DNA of 12,095 bases from Syntrophaceae bacterium (GCA_003154025.1 PMCE01000187.1:28344-40438); one strand, 5' to 3'. Positions 1 through 6,639 are shown, counted from the first letter of the stretch. Notes: generated by a model not told the origin, from the letters alone. Made by a program: numbers and translations.

Positions 1-711
1 CCTGATTACGCCTATGGCCATGGGGCGGCCAAAGGGGCGAACAAGGTTTTCAAGGAAAAACATCCGAACATTAAAATCAGCGAAGTGTGGTCTCCGGTTG
101 GCACCCCGGATTTCACCTCCTATATCATCAAGATCAAGGAGGCCAAGCCCGACGTGGTGATGATGGGTCAGTGGGGGAACGATGCCATAAACGCCCTGAA
201 ACAGGTTTACGAATTGGGATTGAGAAAGGAATCGAAGATTTTCTTTAATTCGATCGGATATACCCTGGCATCCGGAGTGCCCGCCGACGCCCTGGATGGG
301 GTGACCATGGGCTGGTGGTGGTACCATGATTTGAGCGGGCTGAAGGATCCGGCGACCGAGAATGCGGTCAATGAAATTGCCAAAAGGTACTTCAAGGAAT
401 TCGGGGATATCCCGGACACGTTTGCGATCTACACCTACATTGCCATGATGGAAACCCTGCGCGGGGTCCAGGCGGCCAACTCCACCGACCCGGCCAAAGT
501 TTACAAGGCGATCATGGACAAACCGGACTTCATGGGTCCGAAAGGCCCGGCGAAGTGGCGCATCGACGGCCGGCCGGATTACAAATATGCCTATTTCATC
601 CTGGACGGGAAAGGATCCAAAGCCCGGAAGGACAAGTATGATATCGCCAAAATCGTTGAGGCCTACAGCGGTCCCGAGCTTTGTCTCCCGCTGAAAGAAA
701 TGGGTTATTAA
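1..711 (+). CDS. Branched-chain amino acid-type ABC transporter substrate-binding protein (5' truncated)
   Basis: This is the C-terminal 236 residues of a periplasmic type I substrate-binding protein of the LivJ/LivK (Peripla_BP_6) family. The reading frame is open from base 1, so the start codon and signal peptide lie upstream of the window. Family features include a stretch around 'VVMMGQWGND', the hinge-like region 'FFNSIGYTLASG', and the C-terminal lobe segment 'TFAIYTYIAMMETLRG' followed by 'DPAKVYKAIMD'. The protein would bind a small ligand outside the membrane and deliver it to the LivHMGF machinery encoded directly downstream on the same strand. The liv label comes from that linkage. 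The ligand cannot be read from the sequence: members of this family bind branched-chain amino acids, amides, urea or aromatic acids. A GTG at 85 could be taken for a start, but the in-frame residues before it match the family, so the gene is truncated by the window edge. Confidence 0.9.
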   Translation, partial: PDYAYGHGAAKGANKVFKEKHPNIKISEVWSPVGTPDFTSYIIKIKEAKPDVVMMGQWGNDAINALKQVYELGLRKESKIFFNSIGYTLASGVPADALDGVTMGWWWYHDLSGLKDPATENAVNEIAKRYFKEFGDIPDTFAIYTYIAMMETLRGVQAANSTDPAKVYKAIMDKPDFMGPKGPAKWRIDGRPDYKYAYFILDGKGSKARKDKYDIAKIVEAYSGPELCLPLKEMGY

Positions 712-719
712 GGCGATTG

Positions 720-747
720 CGGATTTCGGAATTCGGAATGCGGAATG
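720..747. repeat. Four-unit heptanucleotide tandem array (CGGAATK type)
   Basis: Four consecutive 7-bp units start at 720, 727, 734 and 741: CGGATTT, CGGAATT, CGGAATG and CGGAATG. The array begins 8 bp after the stop codon of the substrate-binding protein gene and is followed, after one G, by the 28-nt palindrome at 749. Unit length is strict and no bases are inserted between units. No function is assigned. Confidence 0.75.
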
Positions 748-748
748 G

Positions 749-776
749 GTAGGGGCACGCTGCCGCATGCCCCTAC
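749..776. repeat. 28-nt palindromic element, copy 1
   Basis: The outer 9 bp pair perfectly (GTAGGGGCA with TGCCCCTAC). One C/A mismatch and two further pairs follow, closing on a TGCC loop. The element ends 2 bp before the livG Shine-Dalgarno sequence (GAAGGA, 779-784) and 16 nt before the livG ATG. In RNA it would place a stable hairpin directly upstream of the ribosome binding site. A second copy with the same six terminal bases at each end lies at 1557-1584. There is no T-tract, so it is not a classical terminator. Confidence 0.75.
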
Positions 777-792
777 ATGAAGGATTGAACCT

Positions 793-1560
793 ATGGCCAT
801 GGTTCTTCAAACAGAGGGACTGAGCAAGCATTTCGGAGGTCTTATTGCGGTTAACCAGGTGAAGTTCCAGATTCAGCCCAATGAATCCGTGGGAATCATC
901 GGGCCCAATGGGTCCGGAAAGACGACTTTTTTCAATCTTCTTTCGGGTTTATTTCCCCCCAACGCCGGACGTATTTTTTTCTTTGAAAAGGACATAACCG
1001 ATCTCTCCCCCAACCGGCGAGTCCTGAAAGGAATGGTGCGGACCTTTCAACTGGTCTCGGTTTTTAATTCCATGACGGTTTGGGAAAATTTGGTTCTTTC
1101 CAGCCTCCGTTTCCAGCAGGAATCCATGTCCGAATGGAGCTTTCTGTTCTCTCCCGCCAATCGTGAAAGTATCCGTAAGAACTGCTTTGAAGCGATGAAG
1201 GTCGTCGGGCTGTCAAAACAGTCGCAAACCATGACCTCCGAGCTTTCCTATGGGTCGAAGAGAATGCTGGAGATCGGCATCGCCCTCTCCCTCAAGCCCA
1301 AGCTTCTCCTCCTGGATGAACCCCTGGCCGGGCTGAGTGATCTGGAAATTGTGGAAGTTCTGGAAATCCTGGACCACATCAAGAAGAATCTCACTCTGAT
1401 CATCATTGAACACAAACTCTCCAAGATCACGAATCTGGTCGATCGCCTCTGCGTCATGAACGAGGGAAGTTTCATATGTGAAGGGGAGCCGGAGCAGGTT
1501 TTGAGCGATCAAAAAGTCCGGGAGTGCTATTGGGGCAAAGGGGAGATAAAGATATCGTAG
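793..1560 (+). CDS. livG: ABC transporter ATP-binding protein LivG-type
   Basis: This is one of the two ATPases of a branched-chain amino acid-type importer, acting on the cytoplasmic face of the membrane. The 255-residue product has Walker A at residues 37-44 (GPNGSGKT), the signature at 151-155 as LSYGS, Walker B ending in D175-E176 (LLLLDEP), and the H-loop histidine H207 (IIIEHKL). The LSYG form of the signature, instead of LSGGQ, is usual for LivG and separates it from LivF downstream. The ATG at 793 has GAAGGA eight bases upstream. The TAG stop (1558-1560) lies inside a palindromic repeat that starts at 1557. The tail after the conserved 'VRECYWG' is short and probably partly shaped by that junction. 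The gene is second in the operon, after the binding protein and before livF. Confidence 0.93.
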   Translation: MAMVLQTEGLSKHFGGLIAVNQVKFQIQPNESVGIIGPNGSGKTTFFNLLSGLFPPNAGRIFFFEKDITDLSPNRRVLKGMVRTFQLVSVFNSMTVWENLVLSSLRFQQESMSEWSFLFSPANRESIRKNCFEAMKVVGLSKQSQTMTSELSYGSKRMLEIGIALSLKPKLLLLDEPLAGLSDLEIVEVLEILDHIKKNLTLIIIEHKLSKITNLVDRLCVMNEGSFICEGEPEQVLSDQKVRECYWGKGEIKIS

Positions 1561-1584
1561 GGCCGGGTCGCGAACCGCCCCTAC
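1557..1584. repeat. 28-nt palindromic element, copy 2 (contains the livG stop codon)
   Basis: The ends GTAGGG and CCCTAC match copy 1 at 749-776, and the length is identical at 28 nt. The inner arms differ but still pair: 12 of 14 positions are complementary, with mismatches at 1563/1578 and 1567/1574. Base-by-base identity to copy 1 is 18 of 28, concentrated at the ends. The TAG at 1558-1560 terminates livG, and the element ends 14 nt before the livF ATG at 1599. Together the two copies bracket livG. Confidence 0.75.
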
Positions 1585-1598
1585 CGGGAAAGAATTCC

Positions 1599-2288
1599 AT
1601 GCTGGAAATCAGAAATCTGGATGTTGCTTACGGCCACGCGAAAGTTCTTCATGATGTTTCCTTCCGCATCGAAAGGGGCGAGATGGGGTTTTTCATCGGG
1701 CGGAACGGAGCGGGGAAAACTACCCTCCTGAAAACGATCATGGGCCTGCTGAAGGCCCAAAAAGGGGCCATCCATTACCAGGATAAAGAGACCATCGGGA
1801 TGTCCCCCGAAGAACTCTACTCCCAGGGTCTGAGGTACGTGGGACAGGAGAAGAAAGTCTTCAGCAATCTCACGGTTCGTGAAAATATCGAGGTTGCCGC
1901 CTTTGGCAGCCATGAATCCATGGATCGCGCTCTGGAAAAAGTGATGGCCCTTTACCCGAAACTGAAGAACTTCCTGAACATCAAAGCCGGGCAGCTTAGC
2001 GGGGGGCAGCGGCAGATCCTTCTGGTCGGGCGGGCCCTCGTGGGCGATCCCAAATTCCTCCTGATCGATGAGCCCACCCAAGGTTTAGCCGCCGTGGTAA
2101 TCGAAGACATCGGAGTCATTCTGAAGAAGTTGAAAAAACAGGTTTCTGCGGTCATCGTCGAGCAGAATTTGGCGATGGTGAAGTATCTTGCGGACCGAGT
2201 TTATATCCTGAAGGAGGGAAAACTCGCCAAGGAAATCAGGGAAAAGTCGGAGATCGCGGATACCCAGGGAATGGAGGAATATCTCTGA
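1599..2288 (+). CDS. livF: ABC transporter ATP-binding protein LivF-type
   Basis: This is the second ATPase of the importer. The 229-residue product has Walker A at residues 34-41 (GRNGAGKT), a canonical LSGGQ signature at 133-137, Walker B ending in D157-E158 (FLLIDEP), and an 'IVEQN' segment where LivF proteins carry Q-N in place of the usual H-loop histidine context. The frame is open back to 1524. However, the 25 extra residues would overlap livG and be encoded by the palindromic repeat, and the family's conserved N-terminus ('MLEIRNLDVAYG') begins exactly at the ATG at 1599, so that start is chosen. The ribosome binding site is weak (GGGAAAG near 1586). LivF pairs with LivG to power LivM and LivH downstream. 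Confidence 0.92.
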   Translation: MLEIRNLDVAYGHAKVLHDVSFRIERGEMGFFIGRNGAGKTTLLKTIMGLLKAQKGAIHYQDKETIGMSPEELYSQGLRYVGQEKKVFSNLTVRENIEVAAFGSHESMDRALEKVMALYPKLKNFLNIKAGQLSGGQRQILLVGRALVGDPKFLLIDEPTQGLAAVVIEDIGVILKKLKKQVSAVIVEQNLAMVKYLADRVYILKEGKLAKEIREKSEIADTQGMEEYL

Positions 2289-2305
2289 TTCTTTCCTTGC
2301 GTTAG

Positions 2306-2311
2306 AAGGAG
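2306..2311 (+). promoter_or_regulatory. Shine-Dalgarno sequence fixing the livM TTG start
   Basis: AAGGAG lies 6 nt before the TTG at 2318. No in-frame ATG or GTG occurs nearby that would keep the hydrophilic N-terminus, so the site supports the rare TTG initiation codon. Confidence 0.75.
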
Positions 2312-2317
2312 CGTAAT

Positions 2318-3337
2318 TTGGACAAGGCCAGCATCTTGATTCCTGAACCGAACCCGGACCCTGCATTCTTCGCCAAGAAGGGGAGGATCGGGGTTGAAAT
2401 ATTGATCATCGGGATCGGTTTTCTCGTTTTAGTTCCTCTGATCTCCGCCCACCGTGTCACGGACTTCATGATTTTCTGCATTTTTGCCCTTTCCTTCGAC
2501 CTCCTCTATGGCTATATGGGCCGCCTATCCTTCGGTCATCTCCTTTATTTGGGAACCGGCGCCTACGTTTTCGGGCTTTTCATTAAATACTTCCAGAGTA
2601 ATGTCTTCCTCGCTATTCTTTTGGGGGTGCTGGCGGCAGGGGTTTTGGGGATGTTGCTTGGCCTCATCATGGTCCGGGCAACAGGGGCCTGTTTCTCCCT
2701 CATGGCCCTGGCATTCAATCAAATTGGCTTCTTCCTGGTTTTGTCCCCTCTCAAACGGATCACCAACGGAGAAGATGGTTTCGGGGCCCACGCCCGGAGC
2801 ATCGGGTTTTTGAATTTCAACAGCAAGGTTACTATGTTTATCCTGACTTTGCTGGTGCTCCTTCTGGTCTTTTATTTCCTGAAGCGGCTGACGACTTCTC
2901 CCTATGGGATCCTTGTCCGCTCCATTAAAGAAGACGAAAATCGGGTCCGGTTCCTGGGGTACAATACCTATTTTTACAAGTGGGTGACGTTTGTTGCCGC
3001 TTCTTTGATTGCCGGTCTTGCGGGGACCCTGAGCGCGTTGAATTATAAATTCGTCAACCCGAATGTGATGGATGTTCACCAAAACGTGGGGGTGGTCTTC
3101 GCCTGCTTGATCGGCGGAGCGGGGAATCTCTACGGAGCGATCATCGGCGGGGTCGCGTACATGATGATCAGTAACTACCTCGCCATCTATATCCACCGGT
3201 GGGAAATGTTCCTGGGGATATCCATGCTCATCATCGTGTTCAAATTCCGGAAGGGAATCTGGGGGAATATCCAAAACATAGGTGAATATTTTGGCAGGCC
3301 GAAAGAAGTCCGCCCGGTAGGAGAAAAGAGGGCCTAA
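2318..3337 (+). CDS. livM: Branched-chain amino acid-type ABC transporter permease LivM
   Basis: This inner-membrane permease has 339 residues. A hydrophilic N-terminus of about 25 residues is followed by many hydrophobic segments typical of the LivM/LivH family. Characteristic stretches are 'DLLYGYMGRLSFGHLLYLGTGAY', corresponding to the conserved LSFGH...GAY signature, 'KRITNGEDGFG', equivalent to the T-G-G-x-D-G loop, and near the C-terminus 'ACLIGGAGNLYGAIIGG', the loop thought to contact the ATPases. Translation starts at TTG with a strong AAGGAG six bases upstream. The gene begins 29 bp after livF and ends 2 bp before livH, so it is almost certainly co-transcribed. It would form a heteromeric channel with LivH, energised by LivG and LivF. 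Confidence 0.92.
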   Translation: MDKASILIPEPNPDPAFFAKKGRIGVEILIIGIGFLVLVPLISAHRVTDFMIFCIFALSFDLLYGYMGRLSFGHLLYLGTGAYVFGLFIKYFQSNVFLAILLGVLAAGVLGMLLGLIMVRATGACFSLMALAFNQIGFFLVLSPLKRITNGEDGFGAHARSIGFLNFNSKVTMFILTLLVLLLVFYFLKRLTTSPYGILVRSIKEDENRVRFLGYNTYFYKWVTFVAASLIAGLAGTLSALNYKFVNPNVMDVHQNVGVVFACLIGGAGNLYGAIIGGVAYMMISNYLAIYIHRWEMFLGISMLIIVFKFRKGIWGNIQNIGEYFGRPKEVRPVGEKRA

Positions 3338-3339
3338 AC

Positions 3340-4173
3340 ATGCTCTTGACGATTTTCTACGGTTTTTCCATCGGCGCCATCCTTTATTTTATTTCCATCG
3401 GACTCTCCCTGACGTTTGGAACCATGCGCGTCGTCAACTTTGCCCATACGCTAACCTATAGCATCGGCGTTTATGTTTTGATCACCTTCATCCCCTGGCT
3501 CAACGGAAATTTTATCCCCGCCGCGATCATTGCCATCCTGGCCGTGGTTCCAATCAGCTACGTCATCGAGCGCTTTGTCATCCGCAGGCTTTACGGCGAA
3601 TCGCTGGATTACACCTTTATCGCCACCTTTGCCGTCACCTTGATCGGCGTGGATACCATTAAATTAATCTGGGGCGTAAATCCCCTTCCCCTGAGTGCTC
3701 CCCTCGGCACCTATGTCGACTTTTGGGGCATAACCTTTCCGGTTTATCGGATCATCATCTTTGCGATCGCGGTTGGACTCTTTTTCGCTCTGGAGCTTTT
3801 CTTCCGCAAGACGATTATGGGAAAAATCGTCGTGGCCGCCCTGGATGACAAGGACGGAGTGCGGTGCCTGGGGGTGAGCGTGGATAAATATTTTTCGCTG
3901 ATGTTCATCCTGGGGAGCGCCCTCGCGGCGCTGGGGGGAGTCCTCTATGCCCCCATCAGCGCGGTTCACCCCTACATGGGGCTCTCGATCTTGTTGCTGG
4001 CTTTCGCGGTGGTCATCGTGGGAGGAATGGGGAATCTGCGCGGGACCTTTATCTCCGCTTTTGCCTTGGGAATGGTCATGGCTTTAACGGCCCGCTATTG
4101 GTCGCAGGGGGCCGAGACCATGGTCTTCATCGTCATGGCCATCGTGCTGTGCTTTCGACCCATTGACGTTTAA
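3340..4173 (+). CDS. livH: Branched-chain amino acid-type ABC transporter permease LivH (shortened C-terminus)
   Basis: This is the second permease of the importer, with 277 residues and multiple membrane-spanning segments. The N-terminal signature 'SIGLSLTFGTMRVVNFAHTLTYSIGVYV' is the classic LivH motif (G-L-x-L-x-F-G-x-M-x-V-x-N-x-A-H). The ATPase-contact loop 'VVIVGGMGNLRGTFISA' sits near the end. The ATG at 3340 follows the livM stop after 2 bp, and a purine-rich GGAGAAAAG stretch in the livM tail can serve as the ribosome site. The protein ends 'LCFRPIDV'. Family members normally continue 'RPxGLFG', so the last few residues look replaced. The TAA stop (4171-4173) is the first three bases of a heptad repeat cassette, which suggests the cassette inserted here and created the present end. 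Confidence 0.92.
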   Translation: MLLTIFYGFSIGAILYFISIGLSLTFGTMRVVNFAHTLTYSIGVYVLITFIPWLNGNFIPAAIIAILAVVPISYVIERFVIRRLYGESLDYTFIATFAVTLIGVDTIKLIWGVNPLPLSAPLGTYVDFWGITFPVYRIIIFAIAVGLFFALELFFRKTIMGKIVVAALDDKDGVRCLGVSVDKYFSLMFILGSALAALGGVLYAPISAVHPYMGLSILLLAFAVVIVGGMGNLRGTFISAFALGMVMALTARYWSQGAETMVFIVMAIVLCFRPIDV

Positions 4174-4343
4174 ATTCCAAATTCCAAGCACAAAATACCA
4201 AATAAATCCCAATAACCAAATCACAAAGATCCAAAACGTTCAACTCCTTCAGACTCCGATCATTGAATTAGGGGATTTATCTAGAATTTGAGATTTGAAA
4301 TTTGGTGTTTGTTTGTTATTTGGTGCTTGTGATTTGGAATTTG
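4171..4343. repeat. 173-bp inverted heptad-repeat cassette
   Basis: The left arm (4171-4237) is a run of 7-bp units of the CAAATNN type starting at 4171, 4178, 4185, 4192 and 4199, then a 4-bp ATCC interruption (4206-4209), then units at 4210, 4217, 4224 and 4231. The right arm (4284-4343) is the reverse-complement type NNATTTG: units at 4284, 4291, 4298 and 4305, a 4-bp TTTG interruption (4312-4315), then units at 4316, 4323, 4330 and 4337. Read from the outside in, both arms begin with CAAATTC, have CAAATAA as the fourth unit, and are interrupted by 4 bp at the same place. The core is 46 bp (4238-4283). The cassette is clearly AT-richer than the flanking genes and fills nearly the whole livH-AOR gap. 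No open reading frame or transposase is present. Confidence 0.85.
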
Positions 4344-4351
4344 CTATTAAA

Positions 4352-4358
4352 AAGGAGG
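4352..4358 (+). promoter_or_regulatory. Shine-Dalgarno sequence fixing the AOR start
   Basis: AAGGAGG lies 5 nt before the ATG at 4364. It decides against a longer frame beginning with TTG at 4295, whose first 23 codons would be translated heptad repeat and ribosome binding site. Confidence 0.85.
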
Positions 4359-4363
4359 TCTTT

Positions 4364-6241
4364 ATGAAGGGTATTTGGGGAAAAGTTTTAAAAGTGGACT
4401 TAAGCAATGGCACCTGCAAGGCAGAAACGCTGCCGGATAAGGTCTATGAATATTTCCTGGGCGGTGCTGGACTCGCGGCCTATTACATGTGGAAAGAGTG
4501 CCCGGCCGGGACAACGGCCTTCAACCCGGCCAACCGGCTCACCTTTGCCGGCGGCCCGATGACCGGACTGAAGCAGACGGGCGCGGCGAAATGGACGGCG
4601 GGAGCCATCTCTCCCTCCATCAACATGAACGCCGATTCGGCGGCCACAGCCAGCTTTGGGATCGAGATGAAGGAGACCGGGTTTGACGCCATCGTGGTCC
4701 ACGGCCGGGCGGAGAAGCCGGTTTATGTGGTCGTGGAAGACGGCAAGGCCAAGATCAAAGATGCCCGGAAGTTCTGGGGGAAAGACGCCTATGAGACCGA
4801 GGACGGCTTGAAGGAGGCCGAAGGAGATGATTTTGAGGTCGTGACCATCGGCCAGGCCGGGGAGCGGTTGGTCCGCTATGCCAACATCCAGACCCATAAG
4901 AAGTCTTTCCTGGGCCGCTGCGGGCTCGGTGCGGTGATGGGCTCAAAAATGCTGAAGGGGATCGCGGTCAAAGGATCCCAGAACTGCCCGGTTCATGATG
5001 CCGCGGAAATCAATCGCTTGAACAAGGAGATCAACCGGCGGGTGGCCGAACTCGACGCAGCCCAGCCCGAGTTTCTCCGGTTCAAGCGGCTGGGAACCGC
5101 CGGCGCTACGGAACTATTCGCCCCCCAGGGAAACCTTCCCATCCGGAATTATTCCCTGGCCCGCTTTCCCAGCGGAGAGAAGAACCTGCACGGCACGGAA
5201 TACGTGAGACTCCTCAACGCGAAGCCATGGCCTTGCAAATACTGCGTCATGCAGTGCCACAACCTTTGCGAGATCAAGAAAGGGCCTTACGCCTATAAGG
5301 GCAAGGGCCCGGAGTACGAGTCCTTTGCCATGATGGGCTTCAACACCATGGTGGACGACATGGAGGCCGTCGCTTACGCGTGCGAGCTGGCGAATCTTTA
5401 TTCCATGGACTGTATTTCCCTGGGGGTGGTGGTTGCCTGGGCCATGGAATGCTATGAAAAAGGGGTCATCACCCAGAAGGATACCTATGGCCTGGACCTG
5501 AAGTGGGGCAATGCCGATGCCCTGGTGGAGATCACCAAGAAGATCGGCGAACGGGCCGAAGGTTTGGGCTACCTTTTGGGGGAGGGCTGCAAGATTGCTT
5601 CCGAGGTTCTGGGCAAAGGGTCGGAAACCTGGGCGGTGCAGATGAAAGGGCAGGAGATCGCCGCCCATAACTGGCGGGCCCAGTATATCTCGGCCCTGAA
5701 TTACTGCACCGGAGTGGCCTCCGGACCCAACCATGAGCGGGGCAACTCCCAGCATATCTGGGTGGCCCACGTCCGGCTGCCGGAGTGGGGAATCGACGAG
5801 GTGAAGAACGAAGAACGCTGGTCCTGGGAAAAGGCGCCGGAGCGGAACGCCATCTTCCACGACTACTGCAACGTCATCAACTCCGCCTGCCACTGCAAGT
5901 TCCATGAATTCCGGGGGTACACCCTGACGGATATGCTCGACACCATCAATGCCTCCACCGGGTGGGGCTGGAGCATCCAAGACCTGCGCCGCTGCGGCGA
6001 GCGGATCACGACTCTCCAAAAGTTCCTGAACATCCGCTATGGCTGGAAGAAAGAGCACGACTTCCAGTACCCCAAGCGGTTCATGGAGCCGGTAACCGAA
6101 GGGCCGGCTGCGGGAAAGATCCCCGTGGGCCTGGATCAGGCCATCCTGGAATACTACCGGGTGAGAGAGTGGGGAGAAAGCGGAAGGCCCACTTCCCAAT
6201 TGGTCAGACGGTTAGGAATGGAAGAGTACGCGGGTGAATGA
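4364..6241 (+). CDS. Aldehyde:ferredoxin oxidoreductase (AOR)-family tungsten enzyme
   Basis: This cytoplasmic tungsten-bis-pterin oxidoreductase has 625 residues, the usual AOR length. The family N-terminal domain opens with 'MKGIWGKVLKVDLSNG', then 'NRLTFAGGPMTGL' and 'GRCGLGAVMGSKMLKGIAVKG' near residues 185-205. The [4Fe-4S] ligands appear as C291-x2-C294-x3-C298, and the distal ligand is C511 ('CHCKF', with C509 adjacent). This spacing agrees with the known AOR pattern. The pterin-region segment 'AHNWRAQYISALNYCTGVASGPNHERGN' departs from the common 'ATSPRGACH' form, so the substrate may not be a simple aldehyde. Related subgroups include aromatic-aldehyde oxidoreductases and the benzoyl-CoA reductase subunit BamB, which cannot be excluded. 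The gene is followed after a hairpin by a MoaD/ThiS-like gene, a common AOR neighbour. Start and ribosome site are clear. Confidence 0.93.
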   Translation: MKGIWGKVLKVDLSNGTCKAETLPDKVYEYFLGGAGLAAYYMWKECPAGTTAFNPANRLTFAGGPMTGLKQTGAAKWTAGAISPSINMNADSAATASFGIEMKETGFDAIVVHGRAEKPVYVVVEDGKAKIKDARKFWGKDAYETEDGLKEAEGDDFEVVTIGQAGERLVRYANIQTHKKSFLGRCGLGAVMGSKMLKGIAVKGSQNCPVHDAAEINRLNKEINRRVAELDAAQPEFLRFKRLGTAGATELFAPQGNLPIRNYSLARFPSGEKNLHGTEYVRLLNAKPWPCKYCVMQCHNLCEIKKGPYAYKGKGPEYESFAMMGFNTMVDDMEAVAYACELANLYSMDCISLGVVVAWAMECYEKGVITQKDTYGLDLKWGNADALVEITKKIGERAEGLGYLLGEGCKIASEVLGKGSETWAVQMKGQEIAAHNWRAQYISALNYCTGVASGPNHERGNSQHIWVAHVRLPEWGIDEVKNEERWSWEKAPERNAIFHDYCNVINSACHCKFHEFRGYTLTDMLDTINASTGWGWSIQDLRRCGERITTLQKFLNIRYGWKKEHDFQYPKRFMEPVTEGPAAGKIPVGLDQAILEYYRVREWGESGRPTSQLVRRLGMEEYAGE

Positions 6242-6257
6242 TCATTTTTCCGGAGAA

Positions 6258-6286
6258 GCCCCTCCGCCTGGACAAGGCGGAGGGGC
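6258..6286. repeat. Perfect 12-bp hairpin between the AOR and MoaD-like genes
   Basis: The 12-nt arm GCCCCTCCGCCT (6258-6269) is exactly complementary to 6275-6286, with a 5-nt GGACA loop. It lies 16 bp after the AOR stop and 23 bp before the ATG of the MoaD-like gene. There is no downstream T-run (AGTAATGG follows), so it is more likely an mRNA-processing or stabilising structure, or a dispersed repeat, than an intrinsic terminator. Confidence 0.8.
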
Positions 6287-6309
6287 AGTAATGGCGAAAC
6301 CTCATCAAA

Positions 6310-6555
6310 ATGAAAGTTAAGATAAATACCAAAGAGCAAGAATTTCCGCCGGGAACCAAATTCATCCAGGTTGTTACCCTAGTCAGGGAATCCGAAAAGG
6401 ACAACCCTGTCCTCGCATCTCTGATCGCCAAGACCGGGAAGGACCATATCACCTTTACCCACAATCGCCGGGTCGTGAAACCCTCTGAATATGAATCCAT
6501 CGAACTAAGGGAAGGCGACGAAATCCGCTGGATGCTTCCGTATGCAGGAGGTTAA
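6310..6555 (+). CDS. MoaD/ThiS-like ubiquitin-fold sulfur-carrier protein
   Basis: This is an 81-residue beta-grasp protein ending in 'MLPYAGG'. The terminal Gly-Gly is the hallmark of MoaD/ThiS sulfur carriers, which are adenylated and thiocarboxylated there to donate sulfur. MoaD acts in molybdopterin/tungstopterin synthesis. The segment 'SIELREGDEIRWMLPYAGG' matches the family ending L-x-x-G-D-x-I-x-x-x-P-x-x-x-G-G. Position directly after a tungstopterin enzyme gene suggests a dedicated role in cofactor supply or maturation of that enzyme; this is inference. The ATG at 6310 is the only plausible start, because an in-frame stop lies at 6289-6291 with no other start between. It lacks a recognisable Shine-Dalgarno sequence, and the gene may depend on the AOR transcript and the upstream hairpin for expression. 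Confidence 0.85.
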   Translation: MKVKINTKEQEFPPGTKFIQVVTLVRESEKDNPVLASLIAKTGKDHITFTHNRRVVKPSEYESIELREGDEIRWMLPYAGG

Positions 6556-6556
6556 G

Positions 6557-6593
6557 AGAATTCGAATTCTGCTGTTCACCCTTTATCAAAGGG
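6557..6593. repeat. Palindrome and hairpin in a convergent gap
   Basis: The gap between the convergent MoaD-like (+) and inhibitor (-) genes holds a perfect 14-bp palindrome, AGAATTC followed by GAATTCT (6557-6570). It also holds a 6-bp stem with an ATC loop (CCCTTT, ATC, AAAGGG, 6579-6593), followed on the + strand by a G-rich run to about 6603. The second could help end transcription from either side, but there is no clean T-tract on either strand. Confidence 0.5.
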
Positions 6594-6639
6594 GGTTGGG
6601 GGGATTTCCGGGGAAGACGCGCGGGACAGTTCCCCTCTC

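Noticed and set aside
1524..1598. A 25-residue N-terminal extension of LivF overlapping livG
   Set aside because: It would be encoded by the end of livG and the palindromic repeat; LivF homology begins at the ATG at 1599.
2525..3274. Minus-strand open frame (249 codons) opposite livM
   Set aside because: Highly charged, histidine- and aspartate-rich translation, as expected when hydrophobic membrane-protein codons are read in reverse.
4171..4343. CRISPR array
   Set aside because: Units are 7 bp with no spacers and are arranged as inverted arms; no cas genes are present.
4295..4363. A 23-residue N-terminal extension of the AOR gene starting at TTG
   Set aside because: It would be translated heptad repeat and ribosome binding site; the family N-terminus and a strong AAGGAGG point to ATG at 4364.
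5114..6199. Long minus-strand open frame (361 codons) opposite the AOR gene
   Set aside because: It is antisense to a clearly recognised enzyme, with a proline/glycine/histidine-rich composition typical of shadow frames in GC-rich DNA and no recognisable domain.
4364..6241. Firm call as benzoyl-CoA reductase subunit BamB
   Set aside because: No other bam genes occur in the window and BamB-specific residues could not be verified by eye, so only the AOR family is claimed.
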